A DNA stretch of 64,000 bases from Linnemannia schmuckeri (GCA_029449235.1 JANATG010000005.1:1116001-1180000); one strand, 5' to 3'; counted from the stretch's first letter, positions 1 to 10,576 are shown. Numbers and translations are program-made. Notes: generated by a model from the letters alone, not told the origin.

Positions 1-795
1 GAGGAGAACACCAGAGGAGGTCATTTCAAGGTTCACCCAGCCCTGAGACGCGCCTTGGATAACGATGGACCTTTCGATCTGGTAGACGACCTAGCGGAAC
101 GCCTAAACGGGATCGTTATCAACAAGTCTGAGAATGGTTCCTTCGAACTAGCCAGTACCCGCTCGTTTCGTCAGGCGTTGTTCTCCAAGACCTACCGCCC
201 TCCAACCCCAGCACCACATCATCCACCCATGGTGGCGCCACATCCACCATTCACTGCTGCTTTCTGGACGTCTTTCTGGAAAAACAAGATCCCGCACAAT
301 GCGCGCAATGTCTGGTGGCGGCTTCTAATCAACAAACTTCCCTCTGCACTCCATCTCCACTCCATTATTCCTGATATGACCGGACCCTTCTGCCGTATCT
401 GTGGAGCGGAGCCGGAGACAAGTCAACACCTCCTTTTCAGCTGCACCAAGAAGCTGGAAGTATGGCAAGGCGCGCTTTCGAAGTATGTGGAGGAACGAGC
501 CTGGACTGCGGATTACATCTGCTCCCTTTTCTATCCTGACCCGGACCCTGTCGAGCCCCTTCACGACATTCCTATCTTCATCTTGATCGGTACCATCCTT
601 GCCTCCATCTGGAGATACCATCACGCCTTTGTCCGCGAGGACCAAGCCTTTGAACCTCGCATGGTCCTGGCCGCGGTGGATTTGGCTATCAACCAAGTTC
701 GTGCTCAGCTGGCCGAGAAGAAGCGCCAGAGTGAAGAGCGCGAACCCCCACCCGCAGTCGAGCTCCCTCTTGTCGACAACAACTTTCCAACATAA
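1..795 (+). CDS. LINE-type retrotransposon ORF2, C-terminal part (zf-RVT)
   Basis: The frame is open from base 1 to the TAA at 793-795, so this is the C-terminal piece (264 residues) of a longer protein that begins outside the window; no start codon is needed. It carries a typical zf-RVT module: a tryptophan-rich stretch (FWTSFWKNKIP, then WWRLL) followed by the zinc ligands C-x2-C-x6-H-x4-C in FCRICGAEPETSQHLLFSC. In non-LTR retrotransposons this module follows the reverse transcriptase domain and helps bind the template. The endonuclease and RT domains would lie to the left and cannot be judged. The visible frame has no stop or frameshift, so the copy may be young. A broken relative of the same element lies at 28640-29057 on the other strand. 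Confidence 0.85.
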   Translation, partial: EENTRGGHFKVHPALRRALDNDGPFDLVDDLAERLNGIVINKSENGSFELASTRSFRQALFSKTYRPPTPAPHHPPMVAPHPPFTAAFWTSFWKNKIPHNARNVWWRLLINKLPSALHLHSIIPDMTGPFCRICGAEPETSQHLLFSCTKKLEVWQGALSKYVEERAWTADYICSLFYPDPDPVEPLHDIPIFILIGTILASIWRYHHAFVREDQAFEPRMVLAAVDLAINQVRAQLAEKKRQSEEREPPPAVELPLVDNNFPT

Positions 796-1017
796 CTGTA
801 TTCTATTTTATTTTCTTACTCTCTGTATTTATTTTGTCTGGTCTCCCTGTTTTATCTGTTAATTATTTTTTCCCAGTTTAGATGTAACCTTTGTACTTTT
901 TTCGAAAGTATTTATTTTTATATCCTTTGAATGGCGGTGACTCCTGTAGGTGAGGAGTATTAGTTTACTGCACGCACTCCCACGACGCAATAAATTTCTT
1001 ATAAACAAAAAAAAAAA
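1..1017 (+). mobile_element. Non-LTR retrotransposon (LINE), 3' end with poly-A tail
   Basis: After the ORF stop at 795 a T-rich 3' UTR runs to an 11-base A tract at 1007-1017, the expected 3' end of an element inserted by target-primed reverse transcription. The last 110 bases before the tail (GAGTATTAGTTTACTGCA, then AATAAATTTCTTATAAAC) recur in reverse complement at 28649-28700, which shows that this is a repeated element and fixes its 3' terminus. The left end and any left target-site duplication are outside the window; the right flank begins GTAAGAGTGGGT at 1018. Confidence 0.85.
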
Positions 1018-1160
1018 GTAAGAGTGGGTCTAGTCAGAACAGAGCCAAGACAATACGACGGACAAAGCGACAAAGAGTTCGAGAGAAAAGGAGCAGAGCG
1101 TCGTATTTTCTTGTTCTTTCCTTTTCTTTCCTCCACTCGCCGACAACCTCACCACTGACA

Positions 1161-1168
1161 TATAAAAG
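1161..1168 (+). promoter_or_regulatory. TATA box of the UBC6 gene
   Basis: TATAAAAG lies about 210 bp upstream of the UBC6 start codon and about 145 bp downstream of the LINE tail. The UBC6 promoter therefore sits directly against the retrotransposon end. The assignment rests on motif and position only. Confidence 0.5.
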
Positions 1169-1378
1169 CCAGCGTCGTCGACATCAAAGCTCCACAGCCT
1201 CAACTCACTCTTTGTTACAACAACTCATCAGACACCGACACCGCAGGACACTACTCAACACCTGTAACAAACCAGCAGCTCGGTCCTTTTTATTTCCATC
1301 AAGTTTTCGACAAGCTCCAACAAGCTCCAACAGTTTCCTTCCACTCTCTCCTTCAGAGACCCTTCACCCCTCTCAGCC

Positions 1379-3131
1379 ATGGCCACCAAGGGAGCATACA
1401 AGCGACTGACCAAGGAGTACATCAACATCCAAAAGAGCCCCCCAGCCTATCTCTTTGCCCGGCCTCTCGAAACCAACATCTTGGAATGGTAATTTACTTG
1501 TCTGAACACAAGACGACCCTTTTATCGGTTGTCGGAGTCAGTCATAACGGGGTTGTTATGGCTCTATTTTTGGGGGAAATAGAGAAGGAGCGCAAACAGC
1601 ACACGCAGAACAACGTTTCCTTTTTGTTCCATGGAGCGCATGGGCTTTATACATATACGTCCTTGATGGAAAGAACATATAGCCAAGGAGTAGAACAGTA
1701 CATTGACAGTCGACTCTTCTTTCCTCCCATCACCTTTCTCTGCGGATGATATAGGCACTATGTTCTTAAAGGCCCACCTGAGACCCCTTACTTTGGAGGC
1801 GAATACCATGGTAAGGAACCTATTGCCAACTTGACTCGAGCGAAAGGCCTTTTGTTGTTGTTAGTTAGTGGTGATAGTGGACGTCGTTGACTATCTTTGT
1901 ACACTCACACAGACGCAGACACAGACGCACACACATACAGCCCCCTGAGCACGTTTTTGAATTGCTCAATGCTGTTATCTCCAGTGTTCAAGGAGACGGA
2001 CGGAGGAGAAAGAAGGAAGGAAGGATACATATGTCTATTTCTGTTACACCTCGCAATCACACCCACCTTTTTTTTTACATAACTAACCATCTATTGCATC
2101 TCTATCCCCTTCTCTCTCCTTGTTCGTTTTATTAATGTAGGAAAACTTGTCTTCCCAGCGGATTATCCCTTCAAACCTCCATCGATCAGGATGATTACAC
2201 CCAACGGACGTTTCCAGGTCAATACTCGACTCTGCCTGAGCATGTCGGATTTCCATCCAGGAACCTGGAATCCAAGCTGGAGCGTGGCGACTATTCTGAA
2301 CGGACTTTTGAGCTTTATGGTAATAACCAGTTTGTTTTGTTTTGTTTTCTTGTCGTCGAAACAGGCAAAAACCTTCAAGTTTTATTCATTCGTTTGATTG
2401 CAGTTGAGTCGAATGATGTATTTATCCCGATTCGATTCGGGCATTTGGTCACTCACTAAGACGTAATATTTTTTTCTATTCGTCTTACCTGTTTTATCCT
2501 TTCCTTTATTACCGGATCATTGCAGTCGCAGGATGAATCGACAACAGGAAGCATCAACACATCTCGATACGAAAGAGCCTTGTTGGCTCTTCGCTCCCAT
2601 GCATTCAACATCTCCAACCCTCAGTTCAAAGGTAACGTGCAAACAGGATGTGATATATCATTGCCAATCTATTCGTGCCGGGCTGGATTACAAAAGGCAT
2701 TGAAAACTTATATTGTTCCATCTTTATTGTCATTCACCTTAGAAATCTTCCCAGAGTTGGTGGCGGTACAGCAAGTTCCTCTTCATATTGCATTCCCCAA
2801 TGCCCCTGTTGTGGAGGCACCACCAGTGACTACGACGGCACCTGCCTTATCAGCTGGAGCTATTCAGCGCAGGACAGTTGATGGTCAGAGAGGGGCAGCA
2901 GGAGCAGCGAGGGGTCAGGCAGTATTAGCAGGAGCAGGAGCACATGGGGCCAACGGAGTAGGAGCAAATGGAGCAGCAGGAGCAGCGGTAGCTAGGCGGC
3001 CGAGTTTGTTTTCGATGAGTCAATGGCACAAGTGGCTGGCATTCTTTTTGGTGTTCGCATATCTTGTCATTGCCAAGACGATCACTCGTGCCACAGCGTC
3101 CTCTTCCTCAGCAGCATCTTCGCTTCATTGA
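1379..3131 (+). CDS. UBC6: ER tail-anchored ubiquitin-conjugating enzyme E2 (Ubc6/UBE2J2)
   Basis: Five exons (1379-1488, 1755-1810, 2141-2319, 2526-2631, 2743-3131) join in frame to 279 residues. The UBC fold runs from ATKGAYKRLTKEY at the N-terminus to about residue 150. It contains the Ubc6-class active-site signature TRLCLSMSDFHPGTWNPSW, whose cysteine forms the ubiquitin thioester. After an Ala/Gly-rich linker the protein ends in one hydrophobic segment (WLAFFLVFAYLVIAKTI) with a short Ser-rich tail, so it is a C-terminal ER anchor. Known role of the family: E2 partner of Doa10-type ligases in ER-associated degradation. The start codon gives the family's conserved N-terminus. All splice sites are GT-AG. 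Confidence 0.93.
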
Positions 3132-3454
3132 TCGATTGTGAATAACCATCGATCGGAAAGAAAACCAGACTGGCTTTTTGGACATTGGGACAGGACGGCG
3201 GTCATTTTTTTTTTCTTTCCTGGCAAAACTTTTCCATCTCTTTTTCTTCAACAAGCTCCCATTATCCCCCCTCTTACAGCACATACAGCGCACTTATTCA
3301 AACCGGGCAAATAAAAAGAAAATAGAAATGAATAAAATGCCATTCAAGGAATTCTCTCCACTTTTTTCCATCTCTTGTAATGTTTTCCTTTGTCTTTGTA
3401 AGAGGATCTACAGTGGTGTGCTTTATTCCTTGGGTATCGATATATGTGTATCTT
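3132..3454. other. Convergent intergenic gap
   Basis: This 323-bp gap separates the UBC6 stop from the stop of the minus-strand C1orf53-like gene, so it can hold only two 3' UTRs. AT-rich and T-rich runs are present, with AATAAA at 3310-3315 on the plus strand as a plausible UBC6 poly-A signal. No gene is visible. Confidence 0.5.
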
Positions 3455-4170
3455 TTAATCACTGAAATCATGATCGTCGTCATCGGCCCAGACGGGTTTC
3501 CCTTCAATAGCCTCAATCTCTTTGCGCTGCTGTTTGCCACGAGCAATGTTGACCCGCTTGACCTCGGGAGAGACGCCGACATTTTCATTGTTGTAGGGAC
3601 AATGGCGACATGCGTTTCCGCAACAGTATCCTCGTCGTTTGTGCAGGAGCTCTGTCATGACTGAGTAGCCTGTCTTTGGATCAATGTATTTCTTGCGGTT
3701 TCCCTTTTTTTTTGTTGCAAAAGAAACCAAAAGAATGAAGGGTGGGAATAATATGAGTGTTTGAGTTGATTGAAGTTATTTGATCCAGGGCAGCAGCGCA
3801 GGCGACAGATTTAGTTGGACAGCATAAACGTAGTAAGGGAAAGGATCTGGTAAAGTGTTCTTGTTACCTCACAGGCTTGACGATGTGCCTCTTGCCATAT
3901 TTCTTTGTCGAGCTCGGCTGGAGTCTTTTGTTGCTGTTGAGGTTGTTTTTCTCTGGAGTGGATCTTGACTTGACCGTCTTCGATGTCGTCGAATGTCATT
4001 TTTGTGAATGAGCGAGTAGCTTGTACAAGAGGAAGAGGAGAGGTGGTATTGCTTATGGGTATGTGGCGTCGGGTGAGGACTGGTTGGAGAGTTGTGCGGA
4101 GGAATGAGATGGCGGATGAAGAATGAGAAGAAGAAAGAAAAGTAAAAGAGGAGAAGATGAGCCGAGACAT
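3455..4170 (-). CDS. C1orf53-like small Cys-rich protein (DUF5522), probably mitochondrial
   Basis: Two exons, 4170-3868 and 3703-3455, give 183 residues. The C-terminal core reads YIDPKTGYSVMTELLHKRRG followed by YCCGNACRHCPY, the cysteine-rich block that defines the C1orf53/DUF5522 family, whose function is not established. The block could bind metal. The first roughly 55 residues are rich in Ser, Thr and Arg with few acids (MSRLIFSSFTFLSSS, RRHIPISN), which resembles a mitochondrial presequence; this is inference. An alternative start at the second Met (3999) would remove it. The acceptor at 3704-3705 lacks a strong pyrimidine tract, so the junction is the least certain point. It ends in an acidic DDDDHDFSD tail. 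Confidence 0.72.
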
Positions 4171-4695
4171 AGAGAAGGAAGGAGAAAGTCCGAGGTTGAG
4201 AGGTTCGGACAAAAAGTGGTGAGTGGTTGGGTGGGGAAGTTGAAGGAAGGAAGCGAGGGAAAGTGCGAGAGGAGAAATGTTCGAATTTGAGGCATGATAA
4301 TTGGCTAGTTGGCTAGTGAAGACAAGAAAGGTGAGTGCACAAACATCGAGCGATTCAAAGGAAGAAGAAGAGAGTAAAGGAATAGGATCTGTAGAGCATT
4401 CGTGCATGGTATGTGAAGCAATAGTACAGTGTAGCATGCCATGGGGGGAAGAAAGTAGGTATTGTCCCTTGGCTTGTGTTTACCTGACAGTTGCCAGGAT
4501 GACCCTTGACCCTTGGTAGGGCAAGCAAGGTTCATGCGTTGTTCTTGTCATCCCCCTCGTAAAGTCAGTTTTACTTGTCCCTCGAGCAATTTTTTTTTTT
4601 TTTTTTTTTTTTTCCTCTTTCCCCTTTCTTTTTCTCTCTTTCTTCGCGAACACACTTCACAGCCTCAACGACAAGGACAAAGGACAGGAACAGCC
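4171..4695. promoter_or_regulatory. Divergent promoter region, C1orf53-like gene / LST8
   Basis: This 525-bp spacer lies between two divergently transcribed genes. Its right half holds a run of 23 T at 4591-4613 followed by CT-rich sequence leading to the LST8 start, a common arrangement in this window. No separate gene is supported. Confidence 0.45.
4591..4613. repeat. Poly-T tract upstream of LST8
   Basis: A homopolymer of about 23 T sits 80-105 bp before the LST8 start codon. It may act as a nucleosome-excluding promoter element; this is inference. Confidence 0.6.
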
Positions 4696-5739
4696 ATGCC
4701 GACTACAAGGACACACGCCAAGGGACAGCACCACTCAAACTACCCCAGCCAACAACACCCTCACCCTCATCAACAGCAGCAACAACAGCAGCAACAACAA
4801 CAACAGCAGCACGACTCGCATTCAGTCATCCTCGTCACAGCCGGCTACGACCATGTCATTCGTTTTTGGGAGGCATTGAGTGGTATCTGCTCAAGGACAA
4901 TCCAACATCCCGACGCACAAGTGAACAAGTTGTGCATTTCACCAGACAAACAATACCTCGCAGCAGCCAGCAACCAACATGTTCGACTCTACGACATCAA
5001 CAGCGGACACCCCAACCCCATTGTCTCCTTCAAGGGTCATACCAGCAACGTCACTGCCGTTGCCTTTCACTGCGAGGGCAAGTGGATGGTCACTGCCAGT
5101 GAAGACCATACCTTGAAGATCTGGGATATTCGGTGCCCGGATGCTCAGAGGAACTTTGACCACAAGGCCCCCGTGAACGACGTCGTAATCCACCCAAATC
5201 AAGGCGAGTTAATCTCCTGTGATCAGAACGGCTCCATCAAACTCTGGGACCTAGGCGAATCCTCGTGCACACACGAACTGGTCCCCGAAGAAGACGTCCC
5301 CATCCGCTCTGTCACCGTCGCCAACGACGGCTCCTCCCTTGTCGCCGCCAACAACAAGGGCAATTGCTACGTCTGGAAAATGGCCCACACCCGGGATTTC
5401 ACAGACCTCCAACCGATCACCAAATTCGCGGCCCACGACAAGTATATTACCAAGTGCGTCCTCTCCCCCGACGTCAAGCATTTGGCGACTTGCTCGGCTG
5501 ACAGTACGGTCAAGATTTGGAAGACGGATAATTATTCGTTCGAGTTGGAGAAGACGCTGGTGGGCCATCAGCGTTGGGTTTGGGATTGCGCGTTCTCGGC
5601 GGATTCAGCGTATTTGGTTACGGCGAGTTCGGATAATGCGGCTAGGTTGTGGGAGTTGTCGTCGGGGGATACTATTCGGCAGTATAATGGACATCAGAAG
5701 GCTTGTGTCTGTGTCGCTCTTAACGATCTCTCTACTTAG
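4696..5739 (+). CDS. LST8: TOR complex subunit Lst8 (WD40 beta-propeller)
   Basis: A single intronless frame of 347 residues. Residues 1-42 are low complexity, with 13 consecutive glutamines (about 26-38) encoded by mixed CAA/CAG codons. The rest is a seven-bladed WD40 propeller: VILVTAGYDHVIRFWEA opens blade 1, and later blades include TASEDHTLKIWDIR, SCDQNGSIKLWDL, TCSADSTVKIWK and TASSDNAARLWEL. Blade order and motifs such as HKAPVNDVVIHPNQGELIS match Lst8/mLST8, which binds the TOR kinase domain in TORC1 and TORC2. The upstream open frame is discounted because it has no ATG. The polyQ leader is an unusual extension, since family members normally start near the first blade. Confidence 0.95.
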   Translation: MPTTRTHAKGQHHSNYPSQQHPHPHQQQQQQQQQQQQQHDSHSVILVTAGYDHVIRFWEALSGICSRTIQHPDAQVNKLCISPDKQYLAAASNQHVRLYDINSGHPNPIVSFKGHTSNVTAVAFHCEGKWMVTASEDHTLKIWDIRCPDAQRNFDHKAPVNDVVIHPNQGELISCDQNGSIKLWDLGESSCTHELVPEEDVPIRSVTVANDGSSLVAANNKGNCYVWKMAHTRDFTDLQPITKFAAHDKYITKCVLSPDVKHLATCSADSTVKIWKTDNYSFELEKTLVGHQRWVWDCAFSADSAYLVTASSDNAARLWELSSGDTIRQYNGHQKACVCVALNDLST

Positions 5740-5854
5740 CTGTCTTTTACAATGACAATTGACTAAAAAAAAAATCTTTCGTGATCACTCTTCTCTTCTT
5801 CCGCTTTTACACCTTCACCTCCACCTTCTCCACTCTCACCCCATATACACAATC

Positions 5855-7417
5855 ATGTCGCGTCTATCTATGTCGTTGTTCTCGCTGGCCGTGGTTCTTG
5901 CTCTAATCGCACTCGCCACCAATATCAACGCCAAGGACTCACACCACCTCCTCTCCCACCACCGACGGCAACACCCTCCACAGCAACAACAAAGCCAACA
6001 CCAGCAGAACCATATCCACCATGGCCACCACCATCATCCAACCCTAGCTGGAGCACTCTTCCCCGTCACCAATGAAATCCTTACCGGAAAGAAGGAGTAC
6101 GCCAAGGAGCCTTGCCCCACAGGATGTATCCACCATCGATCTGATGTCTACCTCGCTGTTACTTCCATTGGCGAAGGATCCCCTCGGATCCAGTTCACTT
6201 GCTCCCACGCACAGCCTTCACAACCTACTCCCAATGCACAGTATCCTGAAGATAATCATCAGCACTACCAACAATACCATGCTCATCATGACCGCAGCCA
6301 AGGGGATAGCAGTAATCAAGAGCCCGCAGATCCAATCCCAGAACACACGCCTTATATACCCTCTCATCAGGGATGCAGCAAGCGCAACCACCACGATCTG
6401 CACGACCGCACTGACGATGGCACCAATCTCTATACCGATCTCCATACCACTGCCGATCCGCACCTCCGAAGATCAACCCCCATGGCTCACAAAGCAGCAG
6501 CGGCAAGAGGATACAATCCGCATTACGACTTTATCTTTAGTCCCCGCGAAAGGAGTCATTCCGTCGATTTAAATGATGATGCCAAGTCGCACACCACAAC
6601 CATGACGTTCTCCGCTGATGACAACAAGCATAATGAATATGTCGCTTCCTGTGAAAGAAGGTCGATTCCGCTGACTGATGCTGCCGATGATGAACAAGAC
6701 CCTCACCGCCAAGAAGTCCATATCTTGCCTGTCCGTGACCACCACCACCATCGCCTTCAAGGTGCCACCCTTCAAGGTTCGTTGGTGAAGTCTGGCGGAT
6801 CTGGATTAATCACCCCCGAACCTACTGCCACCCTCGCGGCTCCTACTTCTTCCTACCCTAGAGGCGGATCGAATCGAGGTGCACAAGGAGTGAACGACGA
6901 TCGGACAGTCTCAAATGTAGCACCAGTACTCCACGGACACGGCCACGAGTACAAGGCTGGACCAGCAGCGCCTACTCCAGAGGCATTTCCCGGTCAGACC
7001 AACACGGGACACATCCACACCCATGACCACAACTACAACCAAGGGGGTATTTCCGTTGACGAGAAGGAAAGGGCGGTTAGTCGTGGGGGCGAGACACCCG
7101 TGCTTCGATACAGGACGATCGTTCATCGTGTGACCACCCTCATCGTGGAGACTGAGACAATTGTGAACAGACCAACAGTAACACCAACAGCAACAGCGGT
7201 GGCCTTTATGCAAAAATCGAAGGGGCAAGCTGGACGAGCACAGCACCATTACAATAAGAAGGAGGAGCAGCTTGGCCGTGGCTCGCACGCGTACGGACCC
7301 CATATTGGGGATCATATTATGTTTGATGCGGGAGTGGATGGTGAGATGATTGTCTCGATTGCTTCCTCGGACCAGTCCTCGCGTCGCAGCAAGCACAAGG
7401 CACCTCTCGCACATTGA
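5855..7417 (+). CDS. Secreted histidine/glutamine-rich protein of unknown function
   Basis: Intronless, 520 residues from the ATG at 5855. Residues 1-26 form a clear signal peptide (MSRLSMSLFSLAVVLALIAL, then ATNINA before the likely cleavage). The mature N-terminus is strikingly rich in His and Gln (HHLLSHHRRQ, HIHHGHHHHP), with a compact segment holding two close cysteines (EPCPTGCIHH). His-rich patches recur throughout. Near the C-terminus is a beta-like stretch, RYRTIVHRVTTLIVETETIV. I recognise no enzyme family and see no GPI-anchor tail. Metal (Zn, Cu or Ni) binding is a natural guess from composition only. It lies 115 bp after LST8 in the same direction, too close for a long promoter. 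Confidence 0.7.
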   Translation: MSRLSMSLFSLAVVLALIALATNINAKDSHHLLSHHRRQHPPQQQQSQHQQNHIHHGHHHHPTLAGALFPVTNEILTGKKEYAKEPCPTGCIHHRSDVYLAVTSIGEGSPRIQFTCSHAQPSQPTPNAQYPEDNHQHYQQYHAHHDRSQGDSSNQEPADPIPEHTPYIPSHQGCSKRNHHDLHDRTDDGTNLYTDLHTTADPHLRRSTPMAHKAAAARGYNPHYDFIFSPRERSHSVDLNDDAKSHTTTMTFSADDNKHNEYVASCERRSIPLTDAADDEQDPHRQEVHILPVRDHHHHRLQGATLQGSLVKSGGSGLITPEPTATLAAPTSSYPRGGSNRGAQGVNDDRTVSNVAPVLHGHGHEYKAGPAAPTPEAFPGQTNTGHIHTHDHNYNQGGISVDEKERAVSRGGETPVLRYRTIVHRVTTLIVETETIVNRPTVTPTATAVAFMQKSKGQAGRAQHHYNKKEEQLGRGSHAYGPHIGDHIMFDAGVDGEMIVSIASSDQSSRRSKHKAPLAH

Positions 7418-7770
7418 TCCCGCAGACCATAACAGTAGCATAAGCAAATGAATTGCAATGACCATATCAACGCATCATCGCATCATCGTCGTCTGGTCTG
7501 TGTGTCGGTTGAAAAATAAAAAAGATCCTGGAATGGAGAAAAAAGAAAAGCGGCTAATGTGACGTGCAATTGGCTGGCGGGACATGTGGGTAGTGTATCA
7601 CCGTGTGGGGTCTCTCGTCCCTCGTCCCTTTTTCTCTGTCCTTTTCTTTCTTTTCGTTTTCTCTTTTTCTTCTTTTCTTCTTTTCTTCTTTTCTTCTTTT
7701 CTGATTCTTCTTCACACACACACACCAACATCCTTTCCTTCACCCCTCCTCGACACGGAAACCTGCAAAG
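7418..7770. other. Intergenic, promoter side of the phosphotransferase gene
   Basis: This gap contains the 3' end of the His-rich gene, with an AAAAATAAAAAAG poly-A-signal-like run near 7514-7525. A pyrimidine-rich leader with an 8-bp microsatellite then runs up to the next start codon. No gene is visible. Confidence 0.5.
7665..7702 (+). repeat. Microsatellite (TTTTCTTC)n
   Basis: About 4.7 perfect copies of the 8-bp unit TTTTCTTC, 70 bp before the phosphotransferase start codon, within the presumed 5' UTR or core promoter. Confidence 0.85.
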
Positions 7771-10390
7771 ATGAGTTTCAATCGCTACATCCCAACAGAA
7801 TACCGCCAGAATCTGAGCAAATACAAGTACTCGGGCATCGACGAGTCCCTCCTCTCGCGATATGTCCTCGGACCATACTGGACCAAGCTCGTCACCTTCT
7901 TCCCCGTCACCATGGCGTAAGAAAACCCATATATCATATTCACCCAACAAAACTAGGCAACACTCTTTTCCTCGCTTGTTGTTTTGCACACGACTTCACT
8001 TCAGATCGCGTCTCATTTGTTTAATGTGAATCAAGAAACTCTTTACTCATTCGAATTCAACCTTTTGGCTTTTGGCTCATGTAGACCCAACACGATCACC
8101 GGTCTCGGCTTCCTGTGCGTGGTCGCCAACTTGTTGACGATGTTCTATTTCACCCCCGACATGACCGGCGTGTGCCCCTCCTGGGCTTACTACAGGTAAC
8201 ATAGATAACACAGACACATTAGACACAATGGGAAAGAACGAATACGAGACCAATTCCAGGACCAACAACCATGGATTAAATGATTTCCGTACATGTCAGT
8301 GTGTGGAGAATGTTCAAACAAAACAAACAAAAACAAAACAGTGGGAAGAGACGATCTAGGATGGTCGCTTTTTTCCTTGTCTGTTGGTTTTTCTGCACGA
8401 TGGATTTTTTATGCGATCCAAGAATATTTTTTTTGCTTTCCCTTCTTTTGACATGTTCTTCTCATTGCTGGGATCTGGAAAACCTTTTATAGCTTTGGTA
8501 TTGGTCTGTTTGTGTACCAGTCCCTCGATGCCATTGACGGCAAGCAGGCACGGAGAACTGGAACCTCGGGACCCTTGGGAGAACTCTTTGACCACGGTAA
8601 GCAACGACCTCTCTCGCTATTCTGAGATCATCATGGCCATTTTGTGTTGTTTTCGTCGTCGTGGACACGTTGCAGATGACGATGAAAATTGCGTGGGTTG
8701 AATGGACCTCTCCTCCTTACCCCCCTTGATCTGTTTTCCCCCAAAAAACGCCCTTCTGACCCACGTTCTTTTTTTTTTACTTCTTTTTTTCATTCCTGTC
8801 ATATGAACGTTTATTCTGGTCTCCTCGAATTCTTAATGTGATTATCTGGCAAACGATGTGTAGGATGCGACGCATTGAACACTTCTGTAAGTCCCACAAA
8901 GAAGATATGAACGATGAGCATGGGAAAGTGTGCCAGAAAATATACAGCAACAACAGCGACAACGGCGACAAGAGCGGACAGACGGATTTGTTTTTTTTGA
9001 GAGCAAGCAATGGCCAAGGGTACAAGCGCGTGTCTGTCAGAGACATGAACAATCGATCCCCAAGAGAATTTAAGGTTGCCCAACCGTGGATCGTGCAAGT
9101 TTGCCAACAACAGCTAACAGCCCGTGCTGCTTTCTTTTTTGTTTCGTTTTCATTACATATGTTTTATCCTCGGCCCTCCCTTTCGTTCTTTATGGATCGC
9201 TTCGGTATCACAACTATGCATCATTGTTCATAGCTTGAGGTTATCCTTGCTGCTAACGCCTTGCAACTGAACCAGAGCTGGTGGACCATTCTTTCCCACT
9301 TCTTGAGTAAGTCAACAATCTCACAAAGAAAATTTGACGTCGTTACGAGAGGATTTTGTTAGTTTAACGAGACGACAGCAAGGCGGACGAATAATGGAAT
9401 GTTTTCCTTCTATTTGATTTTACAGCCCTTGCAAACTTCTACTTGAGCACATGGGAGGAGTACCATACCGGCACGCTTTACTTGAGCGCCTTCTCGGGAC
9501 CAGTCGAGGGTATCCTGATGATTGTGATCCTTTACCTCATCACTGGATTCTTTGGGACGGGAATCTGGCTCCACACTGTTCGCTCGTACCTGGGACTCTC
9601 ACCCGACTTTTTGCCCATGATTCCTGATGTGCAGTTGAACCACTTCTTTGTTGCCTTTGGTACCATTGGCCTCATTGGAAACATCCTTACTGGGTAAGCA
9701 ATTTGCACAGCTGCAAACTAGCAACAGGGTCAATGATTATGGAATACTTTGTCAACCAGAGAAGGTTTTTGACTTTATGCATTCATACAATCAAGTTGCT
9801 TACGCTAATTCAGACCGCCTACCTTATCGATTTTTCTAGATTCCAGCATGTGATCAAGGCGCGCAAGGACAAGAACTTACCCGTTGCACCTGCCTTGGTC
9901 GGTGTCCTTCCCTTTGTTGGCAGCTCACTAGTCGCCTTCTTTTGGTTGAATGCCTCGCCCGATATTGTCAACGAGCACTTGGTCCCTTGGATCCTCTACA
10001 TTGGTCTCTCGTTTGGATACACTGTCGGCTTGATGATCACTGCCCATGTCACCCACCAGCCCTTCCCTCTCTTCAACATCTCCTTCCTCCCCCTCTTGTT
10101 CGGAGCCTTCAACGCCAACCTCCCCGCCTTTGGCTTGTAAGTCAGCTATACCGTTGGGTTGTTTACTACCTTAGTTTGTAATATTGTTTACTGATCATGT
10201 ATCCCTTCGTTCTCGATGGTACACTAGCGAAAGACTGTTTGGATCCCACATGGAAAACATTTACTTATGGAGCTGTCTCGCCTTCTCTGCTGCTGCCTAC
10301 GCCCACTTTGCGATCAACGTCGTCAACGACCTCTGCGACTACTTTGATATCTGGTGCTTCACCATCAAGCACCCCAAGAAGGCCGAGTAA
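7771..10390 (+). CDS. CPT1: Choline/ethanolamine phosphotransferase (Cpt1/Ept1 family)
   Basis: Eight exons (7771-7916, 8085-8195, 8493-8596, 8864-8886, 9234-9306, 9426-9693, 9840-10136, 10228-10390) join to 394 residues. The CDP-alcohol phosphotransferase signature DG-x2-AR-x8-G-x3-D-x3-D is split over exons 3 and 4: DGKQARRTGTSGPLGELFDH, then GCD. This motif binds CDP-choline or CDP-ethanolamine and Mg2+ and transfers the head group to diacylglycerol, the last step of the Kennedy pathway in ER/Golgi membranes. Several hydrophobic segments follow (for example GILMIVILYLITGFFGTGIW). The N-terminus and the C-terminal FDIWCFTIKHPKKAE fit the family. Exon 4 is only 23 nt. Choline versus ethanolamine preference cannot be read from the sequence. 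Confidence 0.9.
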
Positions 10391-10570
10391 AAGTTTTTCT
10401 CTTTTCTTTCTTTACGCCATTATTATTTCCACTCCACTCCACCTGCTCACCTCTCCTTTGTTAGTGTTTTCCCTTTTTGCTTTTTCCTATTGTTCATTCT
10501 TTTTTACGAGTTTTTCCCTTTGTCGTTTTTCTCGATCCACTTTACATAAATGCGGAACACGATGATGTGT

Positions 10571-10576
10571 AATAAA
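10571..10576 (+). terminator. Poly-A signal of the phosphotransferase gene
   Basis: AATAAA 180 bp after the stop codon, followed by a T/G-rich stretch, inside the 315-bp convergent gap before the minus-strand kinase gene. Nothing else is visible in that gap. Confidence 0.55.
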
